Below are positions 12,032-19,645 of a DNA stretch of 21,758 nucleotides, one piece after another. The position numbers were made by a program, and so were the translations under genes. Below the pieces are notes generated by a model. It made no database searches, was not told the origin of the DNA, and saw nothing but the letters and a program-made list of their open reading frames with translations. Every line of letters begins with the position of its first letter. The first letter of the stretch is position 1. This DNA is from DASYRM01 sp035646375 (lineage in GTDB: Bacteria > Acidobacteriota > Vicinamibacteria > Vicinamibacterales > UBA2999): the NCBI GenBank assembly GCA_035646375.1, contig DASRPM010000086.1, positions 1 through 21,758 on the forward strand, in the 5' to 3' direction.

Positions 12032-13615
12032 TCACTCCCATTCGTAGCCCGGCGCGGTTTCGAGCCGCGTGTCCTCGACGGGCTCGCCCACGGTGAAGTG
12101 ATACAGGCTCTGCCAGGCGTGCCCGGTCAGGCCAAGCGTCTCGTGCACCGGGTCGTCATAGAAGCAGCCGATACCGGTGCCGCCCACCCCGGCGGCCTCG
12201 GCTTCCAGGTAGAGCACCTGGCCGATGAGGCCGCACTCCCAGAAGAGCCGCCGGTACGCCCAGTCGCCGTGCTGCGCCAGCGTGGCCTCGAACCGCGCCA
12301 GCATCCCGAGGCTGAAGAAGCCGTCGCCGGCGATGTCCTGATCGCACGACAGCCGGTTGGCCGCCCACGTGACATCGGTCGGCACCAGCAACCTTAAATC
12401 GTGCACCGGCTCCCACAGGAACTCGGGCCGCATGGCGGCGCGCAGCTCGGGCTCCGCCGACGGATCGCGAAGGAAGGCGTAGATGCCCGGCACCAGCCCC
12501 TCCACCCGATGGACGAACAGCATCAGGTGGACGGCCACGGGCCAGTCCACCGCGTCCCACGGAGGCGCGTGCGGACGCAGGCGCGTCAGCATCTGGAGGA
12601 AGGTGTCGAGCCGCAGCCCGACGCGCGGGTCGAAGGCCACTGCGCTGCGACGCCGCAGGATCACGTCGCGCGCGCCCGGCGAAGCCACGGGCGGTGCCGG
12701 AGCCATCTTTGGCGCGCCGGGGTCCGGAAGGCGAACGCCGGCCGCGACATCGTGGACGCCGGGGTACGCCGCCGCCCGTGCCACGTCGTCGATGGCGCGC
12801 CAGTCCACATGCCCGCCGCTCAGCGTGTTGGCCGTGCCCCGCCAACCCGCTGGAGTGATTGCGTCGAGCAGCGTTGACGGCGACCGGCGCATGACAGCCG
12901 TCGGCTCCCCCGGCGTCACGACCGCCAGGCATCCGGGCGCCTCACGCTCGGCGCCGCCGGCGTCCTCGTCGCGATCGATCCCGAGCAGCGCCGCGACCTC
13001 GGCGTCGGACCACCGTGGCAGCAGCGCCAGGCGCCAGCCGAGCAGCGAGGCGGCGAACCGGAGTGCGGCAATCGCGTGGCCCAGATCGTGCTGACAGTAG
13101 CGATACGCGCGCTCGCCGTACTTCCAGGCTTCGCGCCAGTGAACCGACGTCAGTCCGATCAGGATGGCGCCGCCCGACCACTCATCCCACGTCTGGCGTG
13201 CGAGGCGACCCCGATATTCGAGGGCGTGCGCGTCGGGGGCGTAGTGAAACACCCCGGCGTCCCACACGACGTAGGCCTCGGTGGGATGCAGGTTGCCGCT
13301 CGACGGATTGACCCGTAAGGCCCAGCGCGAGCCCCGAATCGATTTCCACGCCGAGAGCCCCAGCGAGCACCGCAGCAACTCGGCAATCGACGGCAGCGTC
13401 AGGACCGCCGGATCTCGCGGCGGCTCATAGAGCCCGCCGTACGGGAGCGGCAGCGCGCGCTCGGACGCCGCGCGCGGCAGCTCCAGCCGTGGCGCGCCGT
13501 CGTAGCGGCGGAACGGATTGGGTTGGGTCTTCCAGTCGAGATGGCCCGCCGAGCGGGCAAAACGCTGGAAGTGGTGCTTGGTGGCCTCGTGATACTGCAA
13601 CGCGGGCGTCGGCAC
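12032..13615 (-). CDS. SagB/ThcOx-type nitroreductase-family protein with two nitroreductase domains
   Basis: A 527-residue flavin-type oxidoreductase relative. The N-terminus (YHEATKHHFQRFARSAGHLDWKTQPNPFRRY, 8-38) and SSGNLHPTEAY (105-115) are the recognisable SagB-type nitroreductase blocks, the latter an FMN-contacting loop in this family. A second nitroreductase-like half runs from about 315 (ILRRRSAVAFDPRVGL) to 510, with CGLIGQVLYLEAEAAGVGGTGIGCFYDD (461-488), another typical FMN/dimer block. In SagB such enzymes oxidise azolines in bacteriocins, but no precursor peptide, cyclodehydratase (SagC/D) or transporter is nearby, so a stand-alone oxidoreductase role is more likely. The start is a GTG at 13613-13615 with no good ribosome binding site; conservation begins within ten residues of it. 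The small coiled-coil gene lies 62 bases upstream in the same direction. Confidence 0.85.
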   Translation of the reverse strand: MPTPALQYHEATKHHFQRFARSAGHLDWKTQPNPFRRYDGAPRLELPRAASERALPLPYGGLYEPPRDPAVLTLPSIAELLRCSLGLSAWKSIRGSRWALRVNPSSGNLHPTEAYVVWDAGVFHYAPDAHALEYRGRLARQTWDEWSGGAILIGLTSVHWREAWKYGERAYRYCQHDLGHAIAALRFAASLLGWRLALLPRWSDAEVAALLGIDRDEDAGGAEREAPGCLAVVTPGEPTAVMRRSPSTLLDAITPAGWRGTANTLSGGHVDWRAIDDVARAAAYPGVHDVAAGVRLPDPGAPKMAPAPPVASPGARDVILRRRSAVAFDPRVGLRLDTFLQMLTRLRPHAPPWDAVDWPVAVHLMLFVHRVEGLVPGIYAFLRDPSAEPELRAAMRPEFLWEPVHDLRLLVPTDVTWAANRLSCDQDIAGDGFFSLGMLARFEATLAQHGDWAYRRLFWECGLIGQVLYLEAEAAGVGGTGIGCFYDDPVHETLGLTGHAWQSLYHFTVGEPVEDTRLETAPGYEWE

Positions 13616-13677
13616 GGACGGACCGTCGAGCGAAGAGTGCTCGGCGGCTATCTTACCCGGAGCTGTACCGGCACCGG

Positions 13678-13941
13678 CTATTTCGCCGTCAGAGACTTCA
13701 GCCGCTTGTCGATCTCGCTGAGGGCCTGGGCGAGCTGCGCCCGCCGCACTTCGTGCGTGGTGAGATCCAGCTGGCGCTGCATCTCGGTCTTGGCGAGGCG
13801 CAACGACTCGGTCTCACGCGTGCGCTCCGGATCCACCGTGGAGGGCGCAAGGCGTGCCTGGCGCTTCTCCTGTTCCCGTTCTTCCATGCGCTCGGCGAGG
13901 CGGGATTCCGCGTCGACGAGTCCTTCTCCGGCATCACCCAT
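13678..13941 (-). CDS. Small charged coiled-coil protein of unknown function
   Basis: An 87-residue, highly charged, helical product. Long runs with a/d-type hydrophobics at heptad spacing (for example LRLAKTEMQRQLDLTTHEVRRAQLAQALSEIDKRLKSLTAK at the C-terminal end) predict a coiled coil; there is no cysteine, signal peptide or membrane segment. The ATG at 13939-13941 is preceded by AAGGA seven bases upstream, a strong ribosome binding site that argues for a real gene. I recognise no family. It starts divergently from yajQ across 128 bases and precedes the nitroreductase gene on the same strand, possibly as a leader of that transcript. A scaffold or regulatory partner role is possible but unproven. 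Confidence 0.72.
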   Translation of the reverse strand: MGDAGEGLVDAESRLAERMEEREQEKRQARLAPSTVDPERTRETESLRLAKTEMQRQLDLTTHEVRRAQLAQALSEIDKRLKSLTAK

Positions 13942-13962
13942 GCGTATTTCCTTCGATCTTCA

Positions 13963-13986
13963 TTCGTTCCCCATCATACGAACGAA
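13963..13986. promoter_or_regulatory. Inverted repeat overlapping a -10-like box, possible operator
   Basis: TTCGTTC (13963-13969) and GAACGAA (13980-13986) are perfect 7-bp arms with a 10-base spacer. On the minus strand the spacer contains TATGAT (13973-13978), a good -10 match 31 bases before the coiled-coil ATG, but no clear -35 is seen. The geometry fits a dimeric repressor site over a promoter. Chance occurrence is possible. Confidence 0.35.
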
Positions 13987-14069
13987 ATCGGGCAATCGTT
14001 TCAGCCGACTCCGCGAAAGTCTCTACCCTAAACAGGTTAGTGACGTTCCTTGCTAGCATAGTGGCCGGC

Positions 14070-14573
14070 ATGGCCACAGATTGCTCGTTCGACATCACCT
14101 CCAACGTGGACCTGCAGGAGGTGGACAACGCGCTCAACCAGGCGCGCAAGGAAGTGGCCCAGCGTTACGACTTCAAGGGCTCGAAAGCCGCCATCGACTT
14201 CAACCCCCAGCAGTCTCTGCTGATCCTCGTGGCCGACGACGAGTTCAAGCTGAACGCCCTGTGGGACATCGTCCAGACGCGCCTCGTGCGGCGGAACGTG
14301 CCGGTGCGTAATCTGACGCGCGGCACCATCACTCCGGCCGGGAACTCCACTGTAAAGCAGGACATCACGCTGCAGCAGGGCATTCCGTCCGAGAAGGCCC
14401 GCGACATCATCAAGTTCCTCAAGGACCACAAGCTCAAGAAGGTCCAGGCCAGCATCCAGAGCGATCAGCTTCGCATCACCTCCCCTTCGCGTGACGAGCT
14501 CCAGGAAGTGATGCGGCTCCTCCGGGAAGCTGATTTCGGAGTCGCGCTCCAGTTCGGCAACTACCGGGGCTGA
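14070..14573 (+). CDS. yajQ: YajQ-family nucleotide-binding protein
   Basis: 167 residues from the ATG at 14070 (MATDCSFDITSNVDLQEVDNAL), the length and start usual for YajQ. Visible family blocks are SFDITSNVDLQEVDNALNQA near the start, YDFKGSKAAIDF (about residues 32-43) with its FKGS, and DEFKLNALWDIVQTRLVRRNV (60-80). KQDITLQQGIPSEKARDIIK sits in the second half and ends in the Q-x-x-[IV]-x-x-[DE]-[QE]-[LV]-R-[IV] pattern (VQASIQSDQLRI). Members have a ferredoxin-like double fold; the Xanthomonas homologue binds cyclic di-GMP and partners a transcription factor, while the E. coli one has been reported to bind RNA. Which applies here cannot be read from sequence. The open frame extends upstream but without YajQ content. 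The cls gene follows after 16 bases. Confidence 0.95.
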   Translation: MATDCSFDITSNVDLQEVDNALNQARKEVAQRYDFKGSKAAIDFNPQQSLLILVADDEFKLNALWDIVQTRLVRRNVPVRNLTRGTITPAGNSTVKQDITLQQGIPSEKARDIIKFLKDHKLKKVQASIQSDQLRITSPSRDELQEVMRLLREADFGVALQFGNYRG

Positions 14574-14589
14574 GCCCCCGCAACCACTC

Positions 14590-15855
14590 ATGGAGGGCTG
14601 GACCTTCGTCTCGCTGGTCGGCCTGGCTTTCCTGACCTGGTTCGTTCTCGTCCTCCTCTTCACGCCGCGCATCGACTACCACTTCGCCGGGCCGGCCACC
14701 GACGAAGCGCACCTCGTCCGGGTGCTCGAGGAGGAGTGCCAGGCGCGCCTGCACGCCGGTCAGCGGGTCGAAGTGCTGACCAACGGTGTCCACTTCTACC
14801 CGGCCATGCTGGCGGCCATCCGGGAGGCGCGCCATTCTATAAACGTCGAAGCGTACATTTTCCAACCCGGCCGCATCGCCGATCAGGTGGTAGAGGCGTT
14901 GGGCGAGCGGGCCCGTGCAGGCGTCGAGGTCCGGGTGGTGCTCGACGCCATCGGCAGCGCCGCCATGCGCTGGTCGTCGGCCGGGACGACGCTGGCCGAG
15001 GCAGGATGCCGCCTCGACTACTACCAGCCCCTCAAGTGGTACCGGCTGCACCGCGCCAACAACCGCACCCACCGCGAGCTCCTGATCGTGGATGGGCGCG
15101 TCGCCTTCATCGGCGGAGCCGGTGTAGCGGACTGGTGGCACGACGCGTCCGGCCCCGACGACCCCGCGTGGCGCGACACCATGGTGCGAGTGGAGGGGCC
15201 GGTCGTGGCCTCACTCCAGGGGGTCTTTTCCGAGAACTGGCTGGAGTGCTGCGGCGAAATCCTCACGTCGCCGGCGTGCTGGCCCCCGGTCACGATTGCC
15301 GGGCCGGTGGACGCGCTCGTCATCCGGAGCTCGCCGTCCGACCGCGCCACGACGTCCCGCGTGGCGTTTCAGCTCTTGATGGCGTGCGCGCGCGAGTCGA
15401 TCGACATCCACACGCCCTACTTCCTGCCCGATCACACGCTGCGCCGCGAGCTCATCGAAACGGCGGCGCGCGGCGTGCACGTGCGCGTGCTGGTGCCGGG
15501 CCCGCGCACCGACCAGCGGCTGGTGCGGCTGGCGAGCCGGCGGCTGTTCGGTCAGCTGCTGGAGCACGGCGTCCGCATCTTCGAGTACCAGCCGGGGATG
15601 ACGCACGCCAAGGTGATGACGATCGACGAGCGCTGGGCGATCGTCGGCACCACCAACATCGACAACCGCTCGTTCGAGCACAACGACGAGGTCAACGTGG
15701 CGTTCCGCGACCGCGAGGTTTCGACGCGCCTGCGGCGCGACTTCGAAGCGGACCTGGCGAACAGCCTCGAGATCACCCACGAGGCGTGGAGCCGGCGGCC
15801 TGTGCTCGAGAAGGCGCTGAAGCCGCTGACGTGGATCTTGGAGCGACAACAGTAG
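14590..15855 (+). CDS. Cardiolipin synthase-like phospholipase D family protein
   Basis: 421 residues. An N-terminal membrane helix (about 5-25, TFVSLVGLAFLTWFVLVLLF) anchors it to the inner membrane. Two phospholipase D half-sites follow: THRELLIVDGRVAFIGG (160-176), where H161 is followed by R and then E163 instead of the usual lysine with D168 retained, and THAKVMTIDERWAIVGTTNIDNRSFEHNDE (338-367) with H339, K341 and D346 intact, the second being a full HKD motif. Layout and length match ClsB/C-type cardiolipin synthases, which join two phosphatidyl units. The E at position 163 may alter the first half-site or mark a subfamily. Its ATG at 14590 lies 16 bases after yajQ, so co-transcription is likely. 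The stop is five bases before a heptamer array. Confidence 0.88.
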   Translation: MEGWTFVSLVGLAFLTWFVLVLLFTPRIDYHFAGPATDEAHLVRVLEEECQARLHAGQRVEVLTNGVHFYPAMLAAIREARHSINVEAYIFQPGRIADQVVEALGERARAGVEVRVVLDAIGSAAMRWSSAGTTLAEAGCRLDYYQPLKWYRLHRANNRTHRELLIVDGRVAFIGGAGVADWWHDASGPDDPAWRDTMVRVEGPVVASLQGVFSENWLECCGEILTSPACWPPVTIAGPVDALVIRSSPSDRATTSRVAFQLLMACARESIDIHTPYFLPDHTLRRELIETAARGVHVRVLVPGPRTDQRLVRLASRRLFGQLLEHGVRIFEYQPGMTHAKVMTIDERWAIVGTTNIDNRSFEHNDEVNVAFRDREVSTRLRRDFEADLANSLEITHEAWSRRPVLEKALKPLTWILERQQ

Positions 15856-15860
15856 AAGAG

Positions 15861-15961
15861 AGCCTCTAGCCTCTAGCCTCTAGCCTCTAGCCTCTAGCCT
15901 TTGGCCTTTGGCCTTTGGCAAGAGCAGTACCTAGAGGCGAAAGGCTGAAGGCTGAAGGCTT
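15861..15961. repeat. Heptamer tandem array with inverted second half between convergent genes
   Basis: Eight 7-base units run from 15861 to 15916: five AGCCTCT, one AGCCTTT, two GGCCTTT. After a spacer the array resumes inverted: CTAGAGGC (15931-15938) is the exact complement of GCCTCTAG, and AAGGCTG, AAGGCTG, AAGGCTT (15941-15961) mirror AGCCTTT. The whole can fold on itself. CTAG at unit junctions gives TAG on both strands in successive frames. The cls stop lies just left of it, the tannase stop (15887-15889) inside it. Confidence 0.85.
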
Positions 15962-17482
15962 CTCTGGCGCGGCGCAGATGAAGCTGGCCGCATCGTCCAT
16001 GCTTCCCGTTCCGGAGTACCGCGCGTAGCGAGGATAGGCGCAGAGCGGGCGCGTGCGATCGACTTTCCCGTTGCGCACGCGCGACGCCGGGATCCGCTCG
16101 GGCGCCGTGCCGGTTTCCACCCAGCGGTCAAGCGCCGGCACCATGTCGAACGTGCTCGCGCCGTCGCCCCCGCCGCAGTGCCCCATGCCCGGCACCATGA
16201 AGAGCCGCACGGCGCTCTCGGCACCCGCGGTCTGCGCCTTCACGGCGGCGTAGTAATTCACGATGTGTCCGGGCGGGATACCGGGCTCGGCCCAGCCCTG
16301 ATACATCAGCAGCTTGCCGCCGCGGCCGGCAAAGGCGCCGAGGCGGGGATCGTTGGCGTCGAAGATCTGATGCGCCGCCGGATACGCCTCGGCCACGTCG
16401 ACGCCGAAGCCCAGCGACGCCGGGCTCCACGACGGGTTCTTGAACACCACGTGCTTGAAGTAGTCCACCGCGTAGCTGACCGGGACCGGCGACCATCCCA
16501 GCTCGCTGCCGCGCTCGAGGCCCGGGAAGATCTTCTCGCCCGTCGTCGCGTGCGTCGCGCCCGCGTAGACCTTCCGCACGGACTCGACTTGCGGCGCGGT
16601 CAGGCACGACTCGGACGCCGCACCCGGCTTGCACGCCAACACACCGGGATCGAACGTGCAGGCGAGCGGGTTCTCGAGCACGCCGTCCTTGGCGCCGTCG
16701 AGCGTGTCGCAGGCCGCGAGCACCGCGTCGTGGATCAGCGGCAGCTTCTCCTTGGCAATCGCACCCTCGCCGAGCGCGATGGCCTGATGGAACCAGATCT
16801 GTCCGAAGGCCTGCTTCGTGGTGAAGATGGCGGGCGCGCCGCCGACGATGCCGTCGAAATCATCGGGATAGCGCTGCGCCGCGGTGAGCGCCTGCCGTCC
16901 GCCGGTCGAGCAGCCGTTGAAGTACGAGAACTTCGGCGCCGCGCCGTAGTAGCCGTCCACGGCTTGCTTTGCCGCGACCGCCGTCTCGTGCACCGCGCGA
17001 TACGCGAAGTCGAGCGTGGCGTCCTCGGTGGCAAACGTATTGGCGGCGGGTCCTGTGTGACCGGTGTTCGTGCCGGCCGCCGCGTAGCCGGCCGCGAGCG
17101 CCGTCGCCAACGCGCGGTAGCCGATCGTGCCGGCAAAGCCGCCGTTGCCGGCCACCTGGAGCTTGCCGTTCCAGCCGGTCACCGGCATCCACACTTCGGC
17201 TTTCACGTCCGACGTCGGACCCGGGCGCAACGTCATTGCCACGCGGCAGAACGATGGCAGCGTCAGGTACGGGTTGCTGGCGCCGGCAGGGCCATCGGGC
17301 ACGCCGGCCGGCGCCGTGAACGCGCCGGCGGCCACCGGCTGGGCGAGCGTCACCTGCAGCGGCGCGCCTCCGGGCGAGGCGGTCAATGCGGTGAGGCTCT
17401 CGCACGACGCGGCCGCGTGTGCCGGACGCGTGGCGAGAACGAGCGCCGCCGCGGTGAGGAGCGCACCGATCGTGTGCAGCAT
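15887..17482 (-). CDS. Tannase/feruloyl-esterase family secreted hydrolase
   Basis: 531 residues from the ATG at 17480-17482 (MLHTIGALLTAAALVLATRPAHA, signal peptide with likely cleavage after AHA at about 23). The frame continues upstream but only overlaps the divergent exporter gene. Family hallmarks: FNGCSTGGRQ with C191-S192 as nucleophile pair, the calcium-site lid loop DTLDGAKDGVLENP (259-272), QGWAEPGIPPGH (395-406) and GMGHCGGG with H435-C436. The CS...HC pairing matches the disulfide-linked catalytic arrangement of fungal and bacterial tannases and feruloyl esterases. Where most members have Asp in GWADP, this one has Glu (E399), conservatively different. Such enzymes split gallate or hydroxycinnamate esters outside the cytoplasm. 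Residues 508-531 are encoded by a heptamer array. Exact substrate is unknown. Confidence 0.87.
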   Translation of the reverse strand: MLHTIGALLTAAALVLATRPAHAAASCESLTALTASPGGAPLQVTLAQPVAAGAFTAPAGVPDGPAGASNPYLTLPSFCRVAMTLRPGPTSDVKAEVWMPVTGWNGKLQVAGNGGFAGTIGYRALATALAAGYAAAGTNTGHTGPAANTFATEDATLDFAYRAVHETAVAAKQAVDGYYGAAPKFSYFNGCSTGGRQALTAAQRYPDDFDGIVGGAPAIFTTKQAFGQIWFHQAIALGEGAIAKEKLPLIHDAVLAACDTLDGAKDGVLENPLACTFDPGVLACKPGAASESCLTAPQVESVRKVYAGATHATTGEKIFPGLERGSELGWSPVPVSYAVDYFKHVVFKNPSWSPASLGFGVDVAEAYPAAHQIFDANDPRLGAFAGRGGKLLMYQGWAEPGIPPGHIVNYYAAVKAQTAGAESAVRLFMVPGMGHCGGGDGASTFDMVPALDRWVETGTAPERIPASRVRNGKVDRTRPLCAYPRYARYSGTGSMDDAASFICAAPEKPSAFSLSPLGTALAKGQRPKARG

Positions 17483-17527
17483 GCGCCGGATTCTATCGTC
17501 GTTGGAGCCGCGTGGTACCCTTCCTTG

Positions 17528-19048
17528 ATGGCCGTCGACAGCGCCGCCCACAGCGCCTCTCCGATCGTGGGCAAGCGCCGCCAGGCCATCACCGCCGGGC
17601 TGCTGCTGGGCATGACCCTCGGCGCGCTCGAAGCCACTGTGGTCGGCACCGCTATGCCGACCATCGTCGCCACGCTCGGCGGCCTCGCCCACTACAGCTG
17701 GGTATTCTCGGCGTATCTGCTGACCTCGACGGCCTCGGTACCGATCTGGGGCCGCCTCTCCGATCTCTTCGGCCGCCGGCGCATGTACCTCCTCGCCGTG
17801 GCGGCCTTCCTCGTCGGCTCGGTGGCTTGTGGCGCCTCGACCAGCATGCTGCAGCTCATCGCCGCGCGCGCGGTGCAGGGGCTCGGCGCCGGCGGCATCA
17901 TCCCGCTGACGATGACGATCATCGGCGAGCTCTACTCGCTCACCGAGCGGCCGCGCACGCAGGCACTCTTCAGCGGCGTCTGGGGCACGGCGTCAATCCT
18001 CGGGCCGCTCTTCGGCGGCTACATCACCGACGCGCTGTCGTGGCGGTGGGTGTTCTACATCAACATCCCGTTCGGCCTGCTCTGCGTGGCCGTGATCGCC
18101 ACCGCCTACCCGCCGTCGCGCGGCGCATCGCCGGTGAAAGTGGACTGGCTGGGCGCGGGGCTGCTGTTCTCGTGCGTCAGCGCACTGCTCATCGCGCTGG
18201 GCGCCGAGACCGGCGTCGTGTCGTGGGCGGCCACCGCGCTGGCGCTCTTTGTCGCGTTCGTCATCGTCGAGCGCCGCCAGAGCGAGCCGATCCTGCCGGT
18301 GGACCTGCTGGCCCACCCCGTCATCTCGCGCACGCTCACGGTGGTGTTCCTCGTCGGCGTGGCGCTCTTCGGCGCCATCGCCTTCGTGCCGCTGTTCGTC
18401 CAGGGTGTGATGGGCGGCACGGCCACGCAGGCCGGCCAGGCGCTCACGCCGCTCTTTCTCGGCTGGGTCACGATGTCGGTCGTCGGCGCGAAGATCACGG
18501 TGCGCATCGGCTACCGGGTGGTGGCAATTGGCGGCAGCGTGCTGATCACGCTGGGATTCATCGGGCTCACCCTGCTCGACGTCAACTCCGGCAACCTGCT
18601 GCTGCTCGGATCGTGTACGGTCCTCGGGGCCGGCATGGGCTGCCAGATGCTGTCGCTGCTGCTCGCGGTGCAGCACGGCGTGGAGCGATCGCGGCTCGGC
18701 ATCGCCACCTCGCTCAACCAGTTCGCGCGGAGCATCGGCGCCGCCATCGGCGTGGCGGCGATGGGCGCCATCCTGTCGCGCGGCATCGCGGGCGTGGCGT
18801 TGCCCGACGGCGGCAGCCTGGCCGACGGCGCGTCGATGAGCCTCTCGCCCGAACTTCGCATGCAGTTCGCGGTGGCGCTGCATCGCGTCTTCATGGCCGG
18901 GGCCATCGTGTCGGCGGCCGGCCTCTTGGCATCGCTCTTTCTGCCCCACCTCGACTTCAAACCGGTCCCCGCCATGGCCGGCGAACAGTTGATCGAGGCG
19001 GAAATGGCGAGCCTCGATTCAGAGAGCGAACCGATCGTCGTCGAGTAA
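17528..19048 (+). CDS. MFS exporter, DHA2 (14-helix) drug/H+ antiporter family
   Basis: 506 residues from the ATG at 17528 (MAVDSAAHSASPIVGKRRQ), just before the first helix. Recognisable: first helix LLLGMTLGALEATVVGTAMPTIVATLGG (E35 where many members have D in the LDxTIVNVALP block), motif A GRLSDLFGRRR (75-85), the proton-antiporter motif C region GVWGTASILGPLFGG (150-164), and SWRWVFYINIPFG (171-183), typical of EmrB/QacA-like proteins. About fourteen hydrophobic segments are present, matching DHA2. Substrate cannot be told from sequence; beside a tannase and aromatic genes it could export or take up phenolics, but drug efflux is equally possible. It starts 45 bases from the divergent tannase start; no obvious ribosome binding site. 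A 16-base-loop inverted repeat follows its stop. Confidence 0.9.
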   Translation: MAVDSAAHSASPIVGKRRQAITAGLLLGMTLGALEATVVGTAMPTIVATLGGLAHYSWVFSAYLLTSTASVPIWGRLSDLFGRRRMYLLAVAAFLVGSVACGASTSMLQLIAARAVQGLGAGGIIPLTMTIIGELYSLTERPRTQALFSGVWGTASILGPLFGGYITDALSWRWVFYINIPFGLLCVAVIATAYPPSRGASPVKVDWLGAGLLFSCVSALLIALGAETGVVSWAATALALFVAFVIVERRQSEPILPVDLLAHPVISRTLTVVFLVGVALFGAIAFVPLFVQGVMGGTATQAGQALTPLFLGWVTMSVVGAKITVRIGYRVVAIGGSVLITLGFIGLTLLDVNSGNLLLLGSCTVLGAGMGCQMLSLLLAVQHGVERSRLGIATSLNQFARSIGAAIGVAAMGAILSRGIAGVALPDGGSLADGASMSLSPELRMQFAVALHRVFMAGAIVSAAGLLASLFLPHLDFKPVPAMAGEQLIEAEMASLDSESEPIVVE

Positions 19049-19061
19049 ATCCGTAGCGGAA

Positions 19062-19091
19062 GCAGACGGCCGATTCCCCGGACACGTCTGC
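19062..19091. terminator. Weak inverted repeat after the MFS gene
   Basis: GCAGACG (19062-19068) and CGTCTGC (19085-19091) form a perfect 7-bp stem with a 16-base loop, 13 bases after the exporter stop. There is no T-tract. It may stop or slow transcription before the small secreted protein gene, or be unrelated. Confidence 0.35.
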
Positions 19092-19174
19092 GCTGATATC
19101 AGGACGAGTGGTCGAGGTAACCGGCTCGCCCTGTTGAGCATCTAACCCGGCTCCTGACTTGCATCGGTCCTCTC

Positions 19175-19200
19175 GCCGGCACGGCCGGCCTGAACAGGAG
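19175..19200 (+). promoter_or_regulatory. Hairpin just upstream of the ribosome binding site of the first small secreted protein
   Basis: GCCGGC (19175-19180), loop ACG, GCCGGC (19184-19189) sits six bases before AGGAG (19196-19200), which is seven bases from the ATG at 19208. The paralogous gene at 21015 has the same arrangement, so a shared leader structure is possible. Confidence 0.4.
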
Positions 19201-19207
19201 CGCACCG

Positions 19208-19627
19208 ATGACATACAGAACACTCGTCACGGCATTTCTCGCGTGCGGGTTTGCGGCGACGCTCAGCTACGCGGCCCAGCGGCCGGGCGCAACTACTGAT
19301 TCCAAGGAAACCTCAACCGCGACTGTCACGGGCTGTGTGCAGCCCGGAGCCGGACCAAAGACGTTCGTGCTGGCCGAATCGCCGAGCGCGCTGGCGCCCC
19401 CCGGCGCCGCCACGCCGCCGCTCCAGGCCCGCGACCGCGGCACGCGGTACGAGCTGGTGTCGGACGGCACGCTCGATCTCTCGAAGCTGGTCGGCCGCCA
19501 GGTCGAGGCAAGCGGCATCGTCTCGAAGCCGGCTGCCCCGTCGGACGACCAGAAGAGCACCAAGCGCGCCGACGTGCTGCCGAAGTTCTCGCTGAAGTCC
19601 TTGCGTGAGACGGGCGCGTCCTGCTGA
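19208..19627 (+). CDS. Small secreted protein with conserved TGCV and C-terminal GASC (paralogue 1)
   Basis: 139 residues. The ATG at 19208 follows AGGAG at seven bases. MTYRTLVTAFLACGFAATLSYAA is a signal peptide (cleavage near SYA/A, residues 20-23), so it is exported. The mature part reads VTGCVQ (40-45), KTFVLAE (51-57), TRYELVSDGTLDLSKLVGRQVEASGIVSKPA (79-109), and ends RETGASC with a C-terminal cysteine. The beta-rich TGCV...Y-x-L...L-V-G-x-x-V-x-x-x-G layout resembles an OB fold and recalls small secreted proteins common in Acidobacteriota; function unknown. C43 and C139 are both conserved in the paralogue at 21015 and could form a disulfide. C13 in the signal peptide is not followed by lipobox context I would trust. 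It runs convergently into galD across a repeat. Confidence 0.8.
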   Translation: MTYRTLVTAFLACGFAATLSYAAQRPGATTDSKETSTATVTGCVQPGAGPKTFVLAESPSALAPPGAATPPLQARDRGTRYELVSDGTLDLSKLVGRQVEASGIVSKPAAPSDDQKSTKRADVLPKFSLKSLRETGASC

Positions 19628-19645
19628 CGGACCCGCTGTTGTAAA

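Noticed and set aside
14054..14059. TAGCAT before yajQ as a -10 box
   Set aside because: No -35-like hexamer at 16-18 bases upstream.
15861..15916. The heptamer array as a CRISPR array
   Set aside because: Units are 7 bases and directly adjacent with no unique spacers; no cas genes are in the window.
17490..17495. TAGAAT on the minus strand just before the tannase ATG, a possible -10 giving a leaderless transcript
   Set aside because: No -35 at a suitable distance and too little sequence to separate it from chance.
17483..17692. Longer tannase start upstream of 17482
   Set aside because: It would overlap the divergent exporter start and place the clear signal peptide in the middle of the protein.
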